A stretch of DNA of 64,000 nucleotides from Chamaecrista fasciculata (lineage: Eukaryota; Streptophyta; Magnoliopsida; Fabales; Fabaceae). The DNA is taken from contig QANZ01049324.1 of the NCBI GenBank assembly GCA_003254925.1, positions 54,796 to 118,795 on the forward strand, written 5' to 3'. This document shows positions 10,980-24,100 of this stretch, one piece after another. A program made the translations under genes and the position numbers. The notes beneath the pieces were generated by a model. It saw only the letters and a program-made list of their open reading frames with translations, had not been told where the DNA came from and did not search any database. Position 1 is the stretch's first letter, and each line of letters starts with the position of its first letter.

Positions 10980-13810
10980 ACTGGACAAATGATTAGACTT
11001 ACACCTAATTTTTTTTTAAAAAATAATATTCTAAATACGGAAAATTAGGTCATATTAGTGGGATCCTAAACACTGATTAAATATATTTTTCTATATATAT
11101 ACACATGTATAGACATATCTATGCTTTCACCTTGTCTTGTCTTGTCTTGTGTACGTGTAGCTTAGTTATTCTAAAAGCAAATAAACTAGTGAAGAAGCTA
11201 ACTACATATTTAGTAAAGCCCTTATTTGGAACTATAGGGCTATAGGTTTAATTAGTAAATGGTAACCACAAGACCCATCAGATCTCGTACACCAATGTGT
11301 ATTCTAACCCTTTTTCCCATTACGATACATATTATATAGTTGATAGTTCGGTGCTTCCACTTAATAACAAATTATGTCTACGTTCATGATTTGTGCAATA
11401 AAATGGAGTAGTTATGTAGGTAGGACATTGAAACTCAAATCCTAATTTGTGTATGATTAAAGACACTCTTTTCGTTTTCAAAAGACCCACTCCCATGCAT
11501 AATAATGCATACACGACGATCATATAAAATTAAATAGGTCAAAATCTTATTTTGATCCCTAATTTTTACGTCAAATTTCATTTTGATCCCTAGTTTTTTT
11601 TTGTTTTGGTTTTTAATGTTTCCCAACAATTCCATTTTGATCCCTAACTATTAAATATAATCATAGATCTCTCGTTTCAAGTCCTAACATGATTAAATTG
11701 AAGCTACATGTTACCCCTGATAAGTTTTGTTTCTTCCCAATTGGGATTGGCAGAAAACGAAGTTGAATAAACCCAAAATCGTGCGTAAAAATGAGTTCCT
11801 CATTTTATGAAGTTGGTTATATATCTTTCGTTTCAAGTTCGAATGCAACAAAATTAGAGCTATATATGAGTTACTTTTGATGAGTTCTTTATCTGTCCAA
11901 TTGAGACCATCGATAAATAAGGTCAAATAGTACTCTAAAATTCAGTATTGGTATTTTGACCTCGTTTTGGTGTTTTGACCAAAACTACTTTTGGAGTACT
12001 ATTTGCCCTCAACTTGTTTGTCAATATATCTGACTGGACAAAGAAAAACTTGTTAAGAGTAACTCGTAGCTTCAATTTCATTATATTCGAACTTGAAACA
12101 AGAGACATATAACCAATTTCACAAAGCGACAAGCCTACTTTTTGAGTTCGACTTTTAACCCGATTTAACGTCGTTTGTCAACCACTAGGAAGAGAAAAAT
12201 TCATCAAGAGTAATTTGTAATTTCAATTTTGTTGCATTTGAACTTAAAACGAGAGAAATATAACCTTATTCAATAGTTAGAGATTAATTGTTGAACTGAT
12301 TAAGAAAAATTAAGAATCGAAAGAGAACTGTTGAAAAATAGTAAAGATCAAAATAGAATAAAAAAAATATTAGGGACCAAAAAATAATTTAGAGTAAATA
12401 TTATTAAGCAAAACGAGATTTTGACCAATGCCTATATATTCCATGACCATGATGAGAACCTAAAACTATATTTTATATAGAGACAAATTCAAATGGATCA
12501 AAATCATCACTGTGCCATTTGAGGAGTGACATATTAATAGATAGCCACCAATTGTATTGAGTTCCATCACCATGGCCACATACTTTAACCATTTTTTTAC
12601 TAACATAAAAGCATTTGCTTGTGATTATATATGGATATGTGCTCCGTCGTATATGCATGATTGCTAGGCTACCTACATATATCATCTCACCGGTAACATA
12701 TATAATTTTTTTTATGGGTATATATAATTAACCACACGTGACTAAGCATTTCTTTTTTTGGCCAAAAGTGACTAAGCATTTCTTCAACTCCTTAACTCTC
12801 GCAAGTTAGAACAATTGATCAATTCGCTTCAAACGGGTAATAATATATATGTATAATGACCATTTGATTCTTTAATAACTAACCCAACGTTAATTCTAAT
12901 ACTTTTTTTATGCATGCTTCTCATTAATTATTCTCACATCACATATTTCGATCTTGATTCAGTAGACAGTTCATGGTGCTATTACTACATCGGTATATTT
13001 TATAATGATGAAAAAAGTGTCATTATCGTGATATTTAATAATTTCTACATAACAATTACTTGGCTACCTATTTGAGTTTATACTATGTTTGCCAAAATAA
13101 TTCTTGGTTTCTCATTATAATGCCAACCTTTCAACATCTGCAAAAGCCATAATTAATTTTTTTTTCCTGGTGACTCTCGATCCTCACTTCTTCATCCAGA
13201 TCGAAAGGCCCCTAATTCAATACCCCAAAAATAAAAATAAAAAACTCTCCTAACTAATAATGGACACGAACGTATAAGTCATATATATAAAGAGAGCACT
13301 AAGTGACAATATCTTATCATCTAACAATCGACGACTTTTCAGTCAAAAAATTGACGGTTTAATTAACTAATAACATTTTATTAATCAACAATATCCAACA
13401 AATAATGGCTCCTTTTAGGAGCAAATAAGAATGGGTGCATGCTTGGGTTCTTAATTGGATAATGACTCGGATCCATCAATGCCTTGTTGTGCATATATAA
13501 TTAAGCTACCACAAACGCTAGCATTTTTAAATTTCTACCTAGACAATGAATATTCTATTAGAAAAGCCTTTCAATATTTTTATTAGTAGGCAGAGAAACT
13601 CTCTAGAAGAGCCTATTCAAGAGGAAATAATAATTTGGAGGAATAAAAACTGACAAGAGTAAATAATCTTTCTTTTGAAAAAAAATCATTGTTCTTGATA
13701 AGTATTCGTATTTTATTTGGGTAACTGTTATGAGATTTTATAATAAAAATATAATATATTTTTCAAATAGTAATTAATTAGATTTCATATACTAATAATC
13801 TAATATATTA
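10980..13810. other. Intergenic with one inverted-repeat element
   Basis: No gene is supported. A perfect four-unit CTTGT tandem repeat lies at 11131-11150 and a terminal-inverted-repeat element at 11537-12426. The segment 12427-13810 is AT-rich and shows nothing recognisable. Confidence 0.65.
11537..12426. mobile_element. Non-autonomous TIR element, GGTCAAAATC family
   Basis: The left end GGTCAAAATCTTATTTTG is matched in reverse at the right end (CAAAACGAGATTTTGACC, 12409-12426). Internally it holds several copies, in both orientations, of a module reading roughly TTCGAACTTGAAACGAGAGA followed by ATATAACC. Related modules occur at about 17340-17900 and 63120-63450, and related ends at 53653-54138. 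No transposase frame is present, so this is a non-autonomous, MITE-like element of about 890 bp. A target duplication was not clear. Confidence 0.6.
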
Positions 13811-15500
13811 AGGCTCTGTTTGGGGGACACCCAATCCTAATCTAATCTCATTCAATCTTAATCTCATCCTAGGATTGGATGAACAATACTGGTTGAGTGT
13901 TTTTTTTGGAACCTCCATCTCATCTCATCTCATCCACATCATCATCTCATTCACAACATTATCTCATTTTTTCTTACAATTACTAATCTATCCCTACTTA
14001 CACACCTATAATTACCTATACTTTAATACAAATATAAAAAAGAGAACTAGACAAAATAGTAATTTTACATACCCTCATTTATTACACTTATAATTTTCTC
14101 TCTCTATCTATCATTTCTCATCATTTTTTTATCTTTTCCACTCACACACTTTTTCTCTTTCTCTCTCTCACACACACACATACACCTCTCTCTCTCTCTC
14201 TCTTTCACACACCCCACACACACTCTTATTTATATATATATATATATAGAATTTATATTAATTTAATTAAACAAAAAATTTATAATATTATTATTTTTTT
14301 AGTTGCAATATTTCTCATTCTTCAATTATGCTTGTCTCTTATATTATTATAGAAAGAGTTAGGCATGTTCACGGGCCGGGCCCGCGGCTGGGTCGGGTCA
14401 CCGGGTCCACCAGGGTCCGGCCGGGCCAAATTTTTTTTTAAAATTTTATTTATTTATTCTATATATATTTTAACTTATATATATTGGTAAAACAATTAAT
14501 TTTGGATCAATTTAATGATGTTTTTATCAATAAAGACATTTAATTTGACTTAATTGTTAAAAAAATGTTGATTTAATTAAGACTAAATATATATTTTATG
14601 TATATTTTTAATATACAATTGATAAAAATAATAATAGATATGTATTTCTTACAATTAAAAAAATATTTAGTAGTATAAAATATAAAAATAGTATAATAAA
14701 AAGTAAAAAAAAAACAAAAAAAAAATTGGGGGTACGCCGGGTTGGGCTGGGTCCATGAACACCCCTAGAAAGAGTAATGCTGGGTCATGAATATTAGGTC
14801 ATACATTTAGGACCAAAATGAACCTTTCACCACACATTTTATTACAATTTAGTGTTGTTTTGTAATTTGCTATTTGGTCTTCAAATTATTATTTGTTATT
14901 TTTTTGTCGTTGAATTTCATAAATAGACCTCATTATTAATGATTGGGGTTTTCTACAAGGCCCGAGTTATCATTTACACATGTTAGAGATTGATTAATTG
15001 GAACAGTTCGAATTTATGGACCAAATTGTATTCTTAAAAATAATTCCAATATTATTTTCATTTTGGCCCATAATCTCATCTCATCCACTTGGATTTGGAT
15101 TGACCCCTAACCCTCAATCCAAAATTTTCTCATCCTCACAATTTCCAATACCATATCACACTTCCCAATATCATCTCATCTCAATCTCATTTCAATCAAA
15201 ACACAACCAAACACCTATCATCTCATCTCATCTCATCTTATTATCTCAATCTCATCTCATTATTTCCTACCATTTCTACCCCTATACAAATTACAAAAAT
15301 CCATCAACTTATTTCTACCAACCACAATCATTACATACCCTTTTATATAATTTCACACCCTATTTAACATCATTATCAATAAAATCACCCAAACACCAAT
15401 ACATCATCTCATCTCATCCAATTAAATAATAATCTCATCCCATCCATTTGGATTGGATTGGATTGGATTGGATTAGAATTCAATGTCCCAAAACAGACCC
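13811..15500. mobile_element. Harbinger-like non-autonomous element with TTA duplication
   Basis: The left terminus AGGCTCTGTTTGGGGGACA and the right terminus TGTCCCAAAACAGACCC form inverted repeats. TTA flanks both sides (13808-13810 and 15501-15503), which is the usual 3-bp duplication of PIF/Harbinger elements. Subterminal regions carry many CATCTCATCTCATC repeats on the left and GGATTGGATTGGATTGG on the right. No transposase was seen; the 143-codon open frame starting at 14998 is low-complexity and not credible as a gene. A hAT-like element is inserted inside it. Confidence 0.65.
14360..14767. mobile_element. hAT-like MITE nested inside the Harbinger-like element
   Basis: The element starts TAGGCATGTTCACGGG and ends TGAACACCCCTA, typical of hAT inverted termini. 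It is flanked by a perfect 8-bp target duplication GAAAGAGT (14352-14359 and 14768-14775), diagnostic of hAT insertion. Both ends are unusually GC-rich (GGGCCGGGCCCG, GGGTTGGGCTGGG) in contrast with the AT-rich middle. At 408 bp it has no coding capacity. Confidence 0.85.
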
Positions 15501-15728
15501 TTAGTCAAAACTCAAAAGTAAAGTTGAAAAAATCAGATGGAATATAATGGTGGTCTGACAGTCTGACCAATTAAACTATGGACTATCAAGGAAAATGGTG
15601 TGATCACATTCAAAAGTGGGCTAATGATGAGAACTTGAAATTTGCACCTATAGGTCCAATAGTACGGGCTTTTCCTAGACTATATAGTTGTGGATTTGAC
15701 GCACTCACTGGGCCTCCAAATGTTTAGG

Positions 15729-16756
15729 CTTACACTTGGAAGATCCACAAGGGGTAGAGAGATAATAATCAAGTAGCCTTGTTCATCCTCATAAATAGTT
15801 TTGGGCTTTTGGCAGCCGAAATAGGTCCATAGACATTCCTCATCACTCCACTAAACTCATTAAGCCAGTGAGGCTCACTTGGGTGCATTTCCATATCAAA
15901 AGGAGGATTAACAGCAAAGCAACACTCATCATCACTCACACGAGGGAAAAAATCCTTCTTCCTCTTGCTGCTTATAGTAGATAGATCCATCCCGTCACCG
16001 TTACTATGATTAGAAGGATGAGTTGACAAATTCAGCCCAGATCCATTAAGCAGTTTCTTTGGGTGTGCATTTGAAGCACTCTTGATTAGAGGAGCTGGTC
16101 TTTCAAGTTCAAAGTCAGTGTTGGGGAGATTTCTCCATGAACTGAAATCACTTGCTTCAGGTGGGATAGTGAAAGTAAAATCCTTGCCAGTAAGTTCTAC
16201 CCACCTCTTTTGCTCATAAGATTTGGCGATGGAAAAACCTTAATGCCATGTAAACATTGAGGGTTTGATAGGCCTCTGTAATGCTTCCGTTGCATCTTGT
16301 GAGATTGAACAAAACCCTTGTCAACACTATATGGAAATGGGCGCTCCCCTTGACGAGAATGCCCATTCATGAAAACCCACATGTACATGTTGAACCATAA
16401 AAACATCAAGATTCAGATCAGATTTATCAAAACCTGAAACACCATTGCCATCCCTGATTAGCTTGGTCTTGGATTTTTCATTCAATGCAGGCTTAAAATA
16501 GAAACTGAAGAAAAACCAAGCTCCCCATATGAAGGAAACTCTCAGTCTCATATCCTTGAGTATCAAGACCAACGTCTAATATATCACACTGGTCAGAATT
16601 CCATGGCTGTGGAGGTGGGCTGCGCTCTGCTGACGGAGGCAAATTAATATCGGGTGGACGGGAAAGTATGATTTGCCGGTTCATCTCCAAATCCAGTTCC
16701 TCGTGAGAAGATGCACTTGAATCCATGGACAAAGATGTGAGAAGAGAATCGCCCAT
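15729..16756 (-). pseudogene. Broken copy of an HSP20-like (alpha-crystallin fold) gene
   Basis: The minus strand carries pieces of one plant protein in order but in changing frames. These are MGDSLLTSLSMDSSASSHEE (from 16756), then AWFFFSFYFKPALNEKS, then MNGHSRQGERPFPYSVDKGF, then RKKDFFPRVSDDECCFAVNP. The last piece is KTIYEDEQGYLIIISLP, the start of an HSP20-like domain, which breaks off near 15729. Several frameshifts and small internal deletions separate the pieces, and no introns are visible, so this is a truncated, probably retroposed pseudogene. Sequence upstream to about 17335 looks like the parent gene's 5' leader. The family was recognised from memory of plant proteins annotated as HSP20-like chaperones. 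Confidence 0.75.
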
Positions 16757-18230
16757 TTCACCTCGTCTCGTTGCTGAGTACTATTGCTGGTTGGTTCAAT
16801 GTTTCCATCCCAAAAACAATTCAATAAATTAACCTTATAAACACTATCATCATATCAATCCCCACTATATCTCTCTTCCATCAAAACCCAAGATTTATCA
16901 ATCATATAACAAAATCCTCACACACCCATTCGACAGATAAATGGAAACTATTGAGATTTAAGATATGAACTTCTGTATTTACCCAGAAATTAAATTAAAT
17001 ACACAAAAGAAATCTCCAGGGGCAGACAGAGCAGCAACAACAAGATGCATAGACAATCAGACATATACAACACATAAAGTCTCTTTAATCTCTACACATG
17101 AAGAGAGAGAGAGAGAGGGGAAGAGATCTCGAAAACGCTAAAGGAAAACTATTTCTATCCCTATCTTAGCGATCTCCATAAATCCTCCAAAACAAGGTGT
17201 GTTAAACTGAACTAAAACCACCAAATTAATGAAAGTATGAGAACTCTATAACTTTCTCGCACAAAATATGGTTCTGAAAATGGTTAGAGAATAGTTCAAA
17301 AGAGAGAGACCCGAGAAGATCAAAAGGGGTCTTTCAACGAGTGGGACCGGCAATGAAACTTTTTAAAATGATATAGGACCAATTTTGTAATCTGACCAAA
17401 AGTTATGAGACCAAAAGTGATACAAGACCAAATGTGTAACTTTTGCAAATATATGAGACTAAAAGTGCAACAAAAAAAAGTTATGGGACCAAACTCATTT
17501 TTGGAGTACTATTTGACCTCGTTTGCAAATAGTTTCAACTAAATAGAGAAAAAACTCGTCAAAAGTAATTTATAACTCATATTTCATTGCACTTAAACCT
17601 AAAACAAGAGAGATATAATCAAATTCATGAAACAAGTGACTCATTTGCAAGTCTGATTTTATGTTTGATTTATCACATTTGACGATGACTCCAATTGACA
17701 AAGAAAAAACTCGTCAAATTTAACACGTAACTCTTATTTAATTGTATTCGAGTTTGAAACGAGAGAGATATAACCATATTTAATAGTTAGAGACTAAGAT
17801 GAAACTTTTAAGAAATATTATGGACCAAAATGAAAAAAAAAGCATTAGGAACCAAAATAAACTTTGGATAAACATTAAGGACCAAAATAGATTTTTGACC
17901 TAAAAAATAGAGATTATCGAATAACTAATTTTCCCACAAGTGATTTTATAAAATCGGATAGTAAAAAAGAAAAAAAAAATTGCACATATTGCACAAATAA
18001 TACTATGAACCGACTCACCGAGGGCTAGGGCTGAATCATTGGACCTCACAATCCAGAAAACCTCTCGCAAAAATCGTTTCTTTCGTTTTTGCTTTGCGAA
18101 GTATCACAGTATCATTGATACACGCATACACTGTTTTCTTCTTTCTCCGGCGACTTTAGCCCCCTCTAATAAGCCATTCTGCTTTTCCGTCACTCTGTTT
18201 CACCGTCTTTTCGCCTTTTAATTAAGTTCC
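16757..18230. other. Pseudogene leader and repeat, then HIT gene promoter
   Basis: About 16757-17335 continues the HSP20-like pseudogene upstream as leader-like sequence with a GA-rich tract near 17100. About 17340-17900 is a dispersed repeat. About 17900-18230 is the promoter and leader of the HIT zinc-finger gene. No other gene is supported. Confidence 0.55.
17340..17900. repeat. Dispersed repeat related to the GGTCAAAATC family
   Basis: The right end ATTTTTGACC (17891-17900) and the internal phrases GAAACGAGAGAGATATAACC and AATAGTTAGAGACTAAG match the element at 11537-12426. The left part instead repeats GACCAAAAG-type phrases, and no matching left inverted terminus was found. It may be a rearranged copy. 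Confidence 0.5.
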
Positions 18231-19957
18231 ATGGGTCCTCGACTATGTCATGTTTGCAATGAAGCACAATCAAAGTATAAGTGCCCTTCTTGTTATGCAC
18301 CTTAGTACGTATCACTCAACTTTTTCTCTCTACTTATAATCGCCATGAAACTCTACTATTTTTTTCTTCCATCTTTTCGAACCTTTGGAAATTCTTACCA
18401 TCTAATTTGATTTTCTCCATTTGCACTTGCAGTTGTTCTCTGGTCTGTTTCAAAAAACACAAAGGTATTCCTCACTAGCATTGTTTCTTCTTGGTGTTCT
18501 TTTAATTATATTGTAAACAGAAATTGATCTGAGCTTACTTCATTAAAGCAGAAATTCCGTGCGTCAAGCAGTCCTCTCCGGAGGTTAAACCGAGTAAGGA
18601 TTTTTTTTCTTTTTATTATTGACTTATCTGATTGCTTTTGATGAGATATATTACACACATCGTCTTACCTTCTATTCTGAGGCATGATACTAATTCAAGG
18701 ATATATCCATCCATAAGATCTATAAATGACTCAACCAAATCTTCTTATTTGAAAGTCTACAGGGAATAATGAAATTTCAAGTTTTATAACGATGAATACA
18801 TGTTTGTTTACATTTAATCATAGAAAATAGGGATTCTGTTTTCTCGACTTCGTTATCTATCTTGAGATATTTTTTGCATCCAAAAATTTAATAACTGTTA
18901 CCATTGGTTGAAACTCAATTGACCTGTCTTCCTCTTTAGGAATCTTGCAGTCCTTCATTGGGTTTTGTTTCTTTCTTATTTATCTCTGATTTCTGTCAAA
19001 TCGTTTTCAATTAATTTTTGAAATGTAAATATTAGTAGACAGACTAAATTTTAGTGAAGGAATAATATGTTTCATGTCATAAGCTGCTGTTTTGGAACAC
19101 TGTATTTGATTTTCGGTGACTTTATGCTGGTTTCTGAATTATTCAACAGCTGCTGTTTTGGAATCACATTTACACAAGCCGTTACTTGTTGATGAACCCA
19201 GTGAGGTGCTGCAAAAAGCCCAACTAGAGGCAATAGGTATTTTATTTAGGAACCAGTACTTGAAGACCTTTTCTCTCTTTCTGTACACACACACACATAT
19301 TAACTTATACTTTACATTCATTGAGAGGGAAATCTGCTATCCGAGCATATATAGTAGACATGTTGCATAGGTTCACTACACTTGCCTAGTTGTAATTCTT
19401 AATCATTATGTAGTATATTTTCAGGAATGTACTCTAACAGGCTACAGGCAGGGTCATAATACTAATTTTTGCAGTAGTGATTATTTTTTTTTTTGTTATT
19501 AAGTAAATATATTCTTTCTGCAGCTTCTTCAAGTGAGATTCGTCGTGCTTTGGATGATAAAGCCCTTAAAGAATTAATTTGCAATATTGATTGTTCCCCA
19601 AATGCAGAGAATGTGAGTATCTCCACCCGAATGCTCCTTTCTAAAATTTCACCATACATATACGGGTTGTTGAATGGCTTTTCTAGCTGTATTAGACCTT
19701 GATAATTCACTGGTTTAAATACTCATTGAACTAGAGTTATTGAGATATTTCATTTTTAATTTGTAATTCTCTGATTAGGAACTTGATAAAGCTATGTCGG
19801 AGGAACCAGTTCGCTTATTCATGGAAAAGGTAGTGCCATCTACTGATGCTAATGTTTAGGTAGAGTGACTGAATAAGCCCAACTCTGCAAGTGCCTTTTA
19901 TCTTACTCTTTTTTCTCTGTTTTTCAGATTTTGTCAACAATCAACCCAGAATTGTGA
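18231..19957 (+). CDS. HIT-type zinc-finger protein (ZNHIT3/Hit1-like)
   Basis: Seven exons (18231-18304, 18433-18464, 18552-18593, 19150-19236, 19524-19612, 19779-19829, 19928-19957) encode 134 aa with consistent phases. The N-terminus is a complete HIT zinc finger with ligands C6, C9, C18, C21, C26, C30, H34 and C39. The short, mostly helical C-terminal part ends STINPEL. Size and layout fit ZNHIT3 (yeast Hit1), which helps assemble box C/D snoRNPs with NUFIP/Rsa1 and the R2TP complex. That role is inferred from the family. The ATG lies in a good context (ATGG). All introns are GT-AG. Nothing is missing. Confidence 0.88.
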
Positions 19958-21189
19958 GTAATTCTTTCTTAGAGAAGAAAGAGTATATGTGAGAAGATTA
20001 TTTCAGTGCTCATGTCAGTGAATCAGTGAGAAGTGTGCGATATAATACCTAAATTTATATGTTTCCTGACACTTGGTATTGAAGCTTCTGAGTGCATATT
20101 CTAACTGAGGATAAGAATATGATATTTTTGTATGTCTATTAGTGGAGATAGTGTCGAAAATAGCATGGTAGATGCATTCATTTAAAAGAATTATTCTACT
20201 CTAGTTTGTTTTAATAAGCATCTAATTGAAATAGGGATGCCTAAGGTTCCCGAAGTTTAGGAAAACAAATAAACAGTAAAAATTGAACCAAGATTATACG
20301 GATATAGAACCGTTTCAAATTCTCGCTATCAGTAATCGCCTCAAAGTTCATCGGTTGGTGTGGTATCCAATAGTGAAAAGCCGGTTAGTAGTGAAGTTAA
20401 ACAGACAATAAATCTGAAGCAATTATTAAAGCGGTGGCATTATGCTGCAGAACAAGAGCTTGTGATTCCAGCAATAAGGGATTATACATTTATTTTAGTA
20501 GCATACGTCTGCTTCCTCTTCCCATAACAAAGAACATGGTATGAAAATTCAGTGAGGGAAAAAGAGGAAGGTAAAAAATTAGCCCTACGAAGTATAATTT
20601 ACATGTTAGCCGGCCCTGTATACTATTGACTGTAGTAATTAGCTTGCTATTGACAATTGACAACTACTCGTACTACAAAACTTGGCAGCTGCAAATTAAT
20701 GTATATGGAGGCCGGAAAACTTATCCTCATTTCACGCTATTTTAACTCGTTTCAAGCCGAACATGTGAGTTGAGGTGAGGTCATTAGAGGATTCCGTTTC
20801 AGTCATTGTCTTTCCATACCATATATGGCATTCGAGAAGAATTCCATTCAAAACTTACAATTCGCTCCCATTGCTGATGAAGTTTTCAGCGCCATTTGAT
20901 TAGCCCCTTTGTAACTATCGGAGAATCATCGATTTTCTGAATAGCATCAAGAAAGATAGAAATGGTTAGAAAATAGACTATGATTACTGCTCATCAAATG
21001 TGTGAAGAAGGATACACATGTTTTGTCTTTATCAATTTGAAATCCCACTTCCAAGTAGTAAACCAGTAGATCCTTAAGTAAATCTCAAAATCACAAGATC
21101 CTGTTACGCCATCATTAATATTCCTTTTATTTAAAGCAACCAACGGTACGGTAGACAAATATTGTAGGAAACCAAAGGTTCAGTATTTA
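19958..21189. other. Intergenic between convergent genes
   Basis: This contains the 3' sides of the HIT gene (plus) and the PIF1-like gene (minus), which converge. The sequence is moderately AT-rich; no open frame, RNA gene or repeat family was recognised. Confidence 0.6.
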
Positions 21190-24100
21190 CTATTTACCTG
21201 ACTGGTGCATTTCTGGGTTCTCATGGCCCTTACTGGTGCTTGGCTTGCTGACATTTTGTTGGAACATTGCCTGACTCTGTAATAAAGAAACTTACCTCAT
21301 AAATATTGATATGCATTCAGATTCATTACATCTCAAGAATAGATCACCAATTCTCAGAAACAAATTATTCCATTTGTGAGTATGTGCCTGGAAAGCAGTG
21401 CAGGCATATGGTATTAATAGAAGGCATTGAATAATATAGTAGAAAATTACCTGCATTAACTGTAACTGCATCTGGTGGGGACCAAGGAATTGATGAAAAG
21501 GATCAGTAGTGAGGGTTGGGATCCGTGAGTGAGTTGGATCAGATGTAGAAATAGGGGTAAGCATAATGGTATCTGACTGGTTTGGTGCTTGCATTCTGGA
21601 TAACTCATGGAAAGGAGGCACACTTAGCCTTGGTCCCAAATGAGCAGCAGCAGCACCTGCAGTGGTTACTGGCAGAGCTGAAGCGGCAGCTAACATATTA
21701 GGATATGACATTACTGCCCTATTCATTCCCATTTCCATGCCCATACCCATTCCCATATATTGCTGCATTCCTGCATACATCATATTCATAGGTACCATAC
21801 CACATCCCATCGACATCATCTGCATCAGACATCAGTAATCCCCCTATATCAAATGTAACTATAACAATTGGTGTGGCTGCAAAACACATGTGCTGTTAAA
21901 TGAGAATATAACTTCATTGTGTCCTGTCATTTCTTCCCTAATTCTTCAGAACCATAACCATAACCTAGTTAATTGCTTGTTTAATTTCCCATCGCAGGAA
22001 GATACTGCTTTCTTACTACGTCTTGTTCATATTTGAGTAACAAAGCTTGTCCAACTCGAGCTAAGTAATATTGTATATGTGTTCCTTAAATTTAGATAAT
22101 AGCACACAGTATAAATATTCATGACTGTAAAATGCATGAAAACATTATTCACAATAAAAACTCTGAATAAGGAGAAACCAAGAATCTACCTGCACTTGTA
22201 ACTGCAATGACTTCAAGTATTCTATTGCTTCATCCAGCATTGAAGCTTTGTCAGACTATAATTAAGAAACGAAATCAAAATTAGGAGATGCTACTAGGAA
22301 CCACAAAATCCCAAAATCCCAAAAGTACTGCTCCCTATATTCTCAGGAGAAATTTTATCGAGAAACTTAAAACATGTCGACCTTATTGCACCGAGGAATA
22401 AGCTCTTGTAAAGCTCTCATCTTTTCATTAATCCTGTCCCGACGCCTCTGCATATGAATATAATTTGCAAACTTTCAGATTATGAAGGGAACAGCACAGA
22501 AGATGATGATCAGTTAAAAGTAACGTAGAATACAGACCCTCTCCGAGAGGTTATGGACCTCTGCAGCACGAGACCTCTTTGTTGATGTTGACCTGCGAAC
22601 TTGTTTTTTGGCTTCCGCAGATTCATAATCCACATCCTTTTTTTTTTTGGCAGCAAATTTACCAAAGAGACATAAGAACCCCTCCAAACAAAATAAAAAT
22701 CATAGAACAAAAAGACAATAAATTTGATATTGGAACAATCAATCTGCCTAGTGTCTGATCAAATAAACACGTAGAGAAATTTAGGAGCTCGAAATCAACC
22801 ATCAATTATGTGTTTCCCTTTCCTATGATTTTTAAAATTTATGCCACCCAATTGAATTTACTAATTTCCTCCATCAAGTCTATCAAGTTATTTTAGAAAG
22901 CGGAAGTGAACTCTTCACTAATTAGTGATAAGTGATGGGCGAAATCATTGAGAATAAGAATAAAAATCTTTTAGAGAAGATTAAACAGAGTAACAATGCA
23001 ACCTATGTAAAACAGTGAACGTTGTAAATGTCAATGGGTGTATGATTGAACATAAACTTTTCCATGAAATGTACTATCCATAGTCCATTCAGAGAATCTT
23101 GGCAGCTCAGTTCCTTCGCAAAAAGTTGCCATTTTCAGGCATCTAAAATCTTGTTGGAGAAAAGTCTTTTTTCTCTCCTAAAGCCTTCTCTTATTATCTA
23201 TCATAGGCATTGCTACTATTTTTTTTTTCTCAAGAAACTGCTTGAGATACATTGTTCCACGAGTGACATGTACTTCTAATATCAGGAATCTTTAAAATCT
23301 TTCAATTACATAACATAATGTATGAAAAATATTAAACTCATATGTGCACTTAGTCTTTTTAAAGGAAAAAAACAATTTCTGCTCAACATTTTTCTTTTAT
23401 ACATATAGAAATATAGATGTTGAAAACTGAAAATTGTAAAATATGATTATTGTTTAGATGTACAGAATGAAATGAAACATGGAATAGTTTTTGTTATCAA
23501 AAAAAAAAAAAAACCGTTTGAGTCGATTCGATTATGTGAAGAGTTTTGAGTGAGGCCCCTGCCAACAGTGTCGTTAGCAAAGTCTAAAAACAGTAAAAGA
23601 ATTTAAGAAAGATTGAATGATGGTGACGATAATCCACGTCACCTACTCGGCGCACGATAAGCGAGGGCATTGCACAGGGAATATGCGATGTGACAGAGTA
23701 ATTATTATTCACTTACCTCGCTGTGACACTCGGAATCGTCAGCTTCCCGGCCCTTCCGCTTCCGATCCTCCGCCGTTTCTCCGCCGTAGGCGTGTCCTTC
23801 CGTGGCCGGAGTTTCGCAGGAATCCACCACCGTCCTCGAAATAGACGGCCCTGTTTCAACTCTCGCATTGCGCTTCGAGAACTTCCAAGTTTGCATGGTG
23901 CTATTGTGAATTTGGTTGGAATTGTTGATTGTGGTAGGTGGCGAATAGATGAGGTCGGCGCCGAAATCATCGACGATTGGATAGTGAAGCCAGGATGTCA
24001 TTTCGTCTTCTTGCATGAACAGATGCTGATGCTTCGAAGGCCCGGCGGCATCGCCGGACTGCCTCGCCGGCGGCGGTTTTCTCACCACGGAACCGTTTTG

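Noticed and set aside
14998-15429. 143-codon open frame in the Harbinger-like element
   Set aside because: It is made of CATCTCATC-type subterminal repeats and is low-complexity Ser/His/Pro sequence; it is not a transposase.
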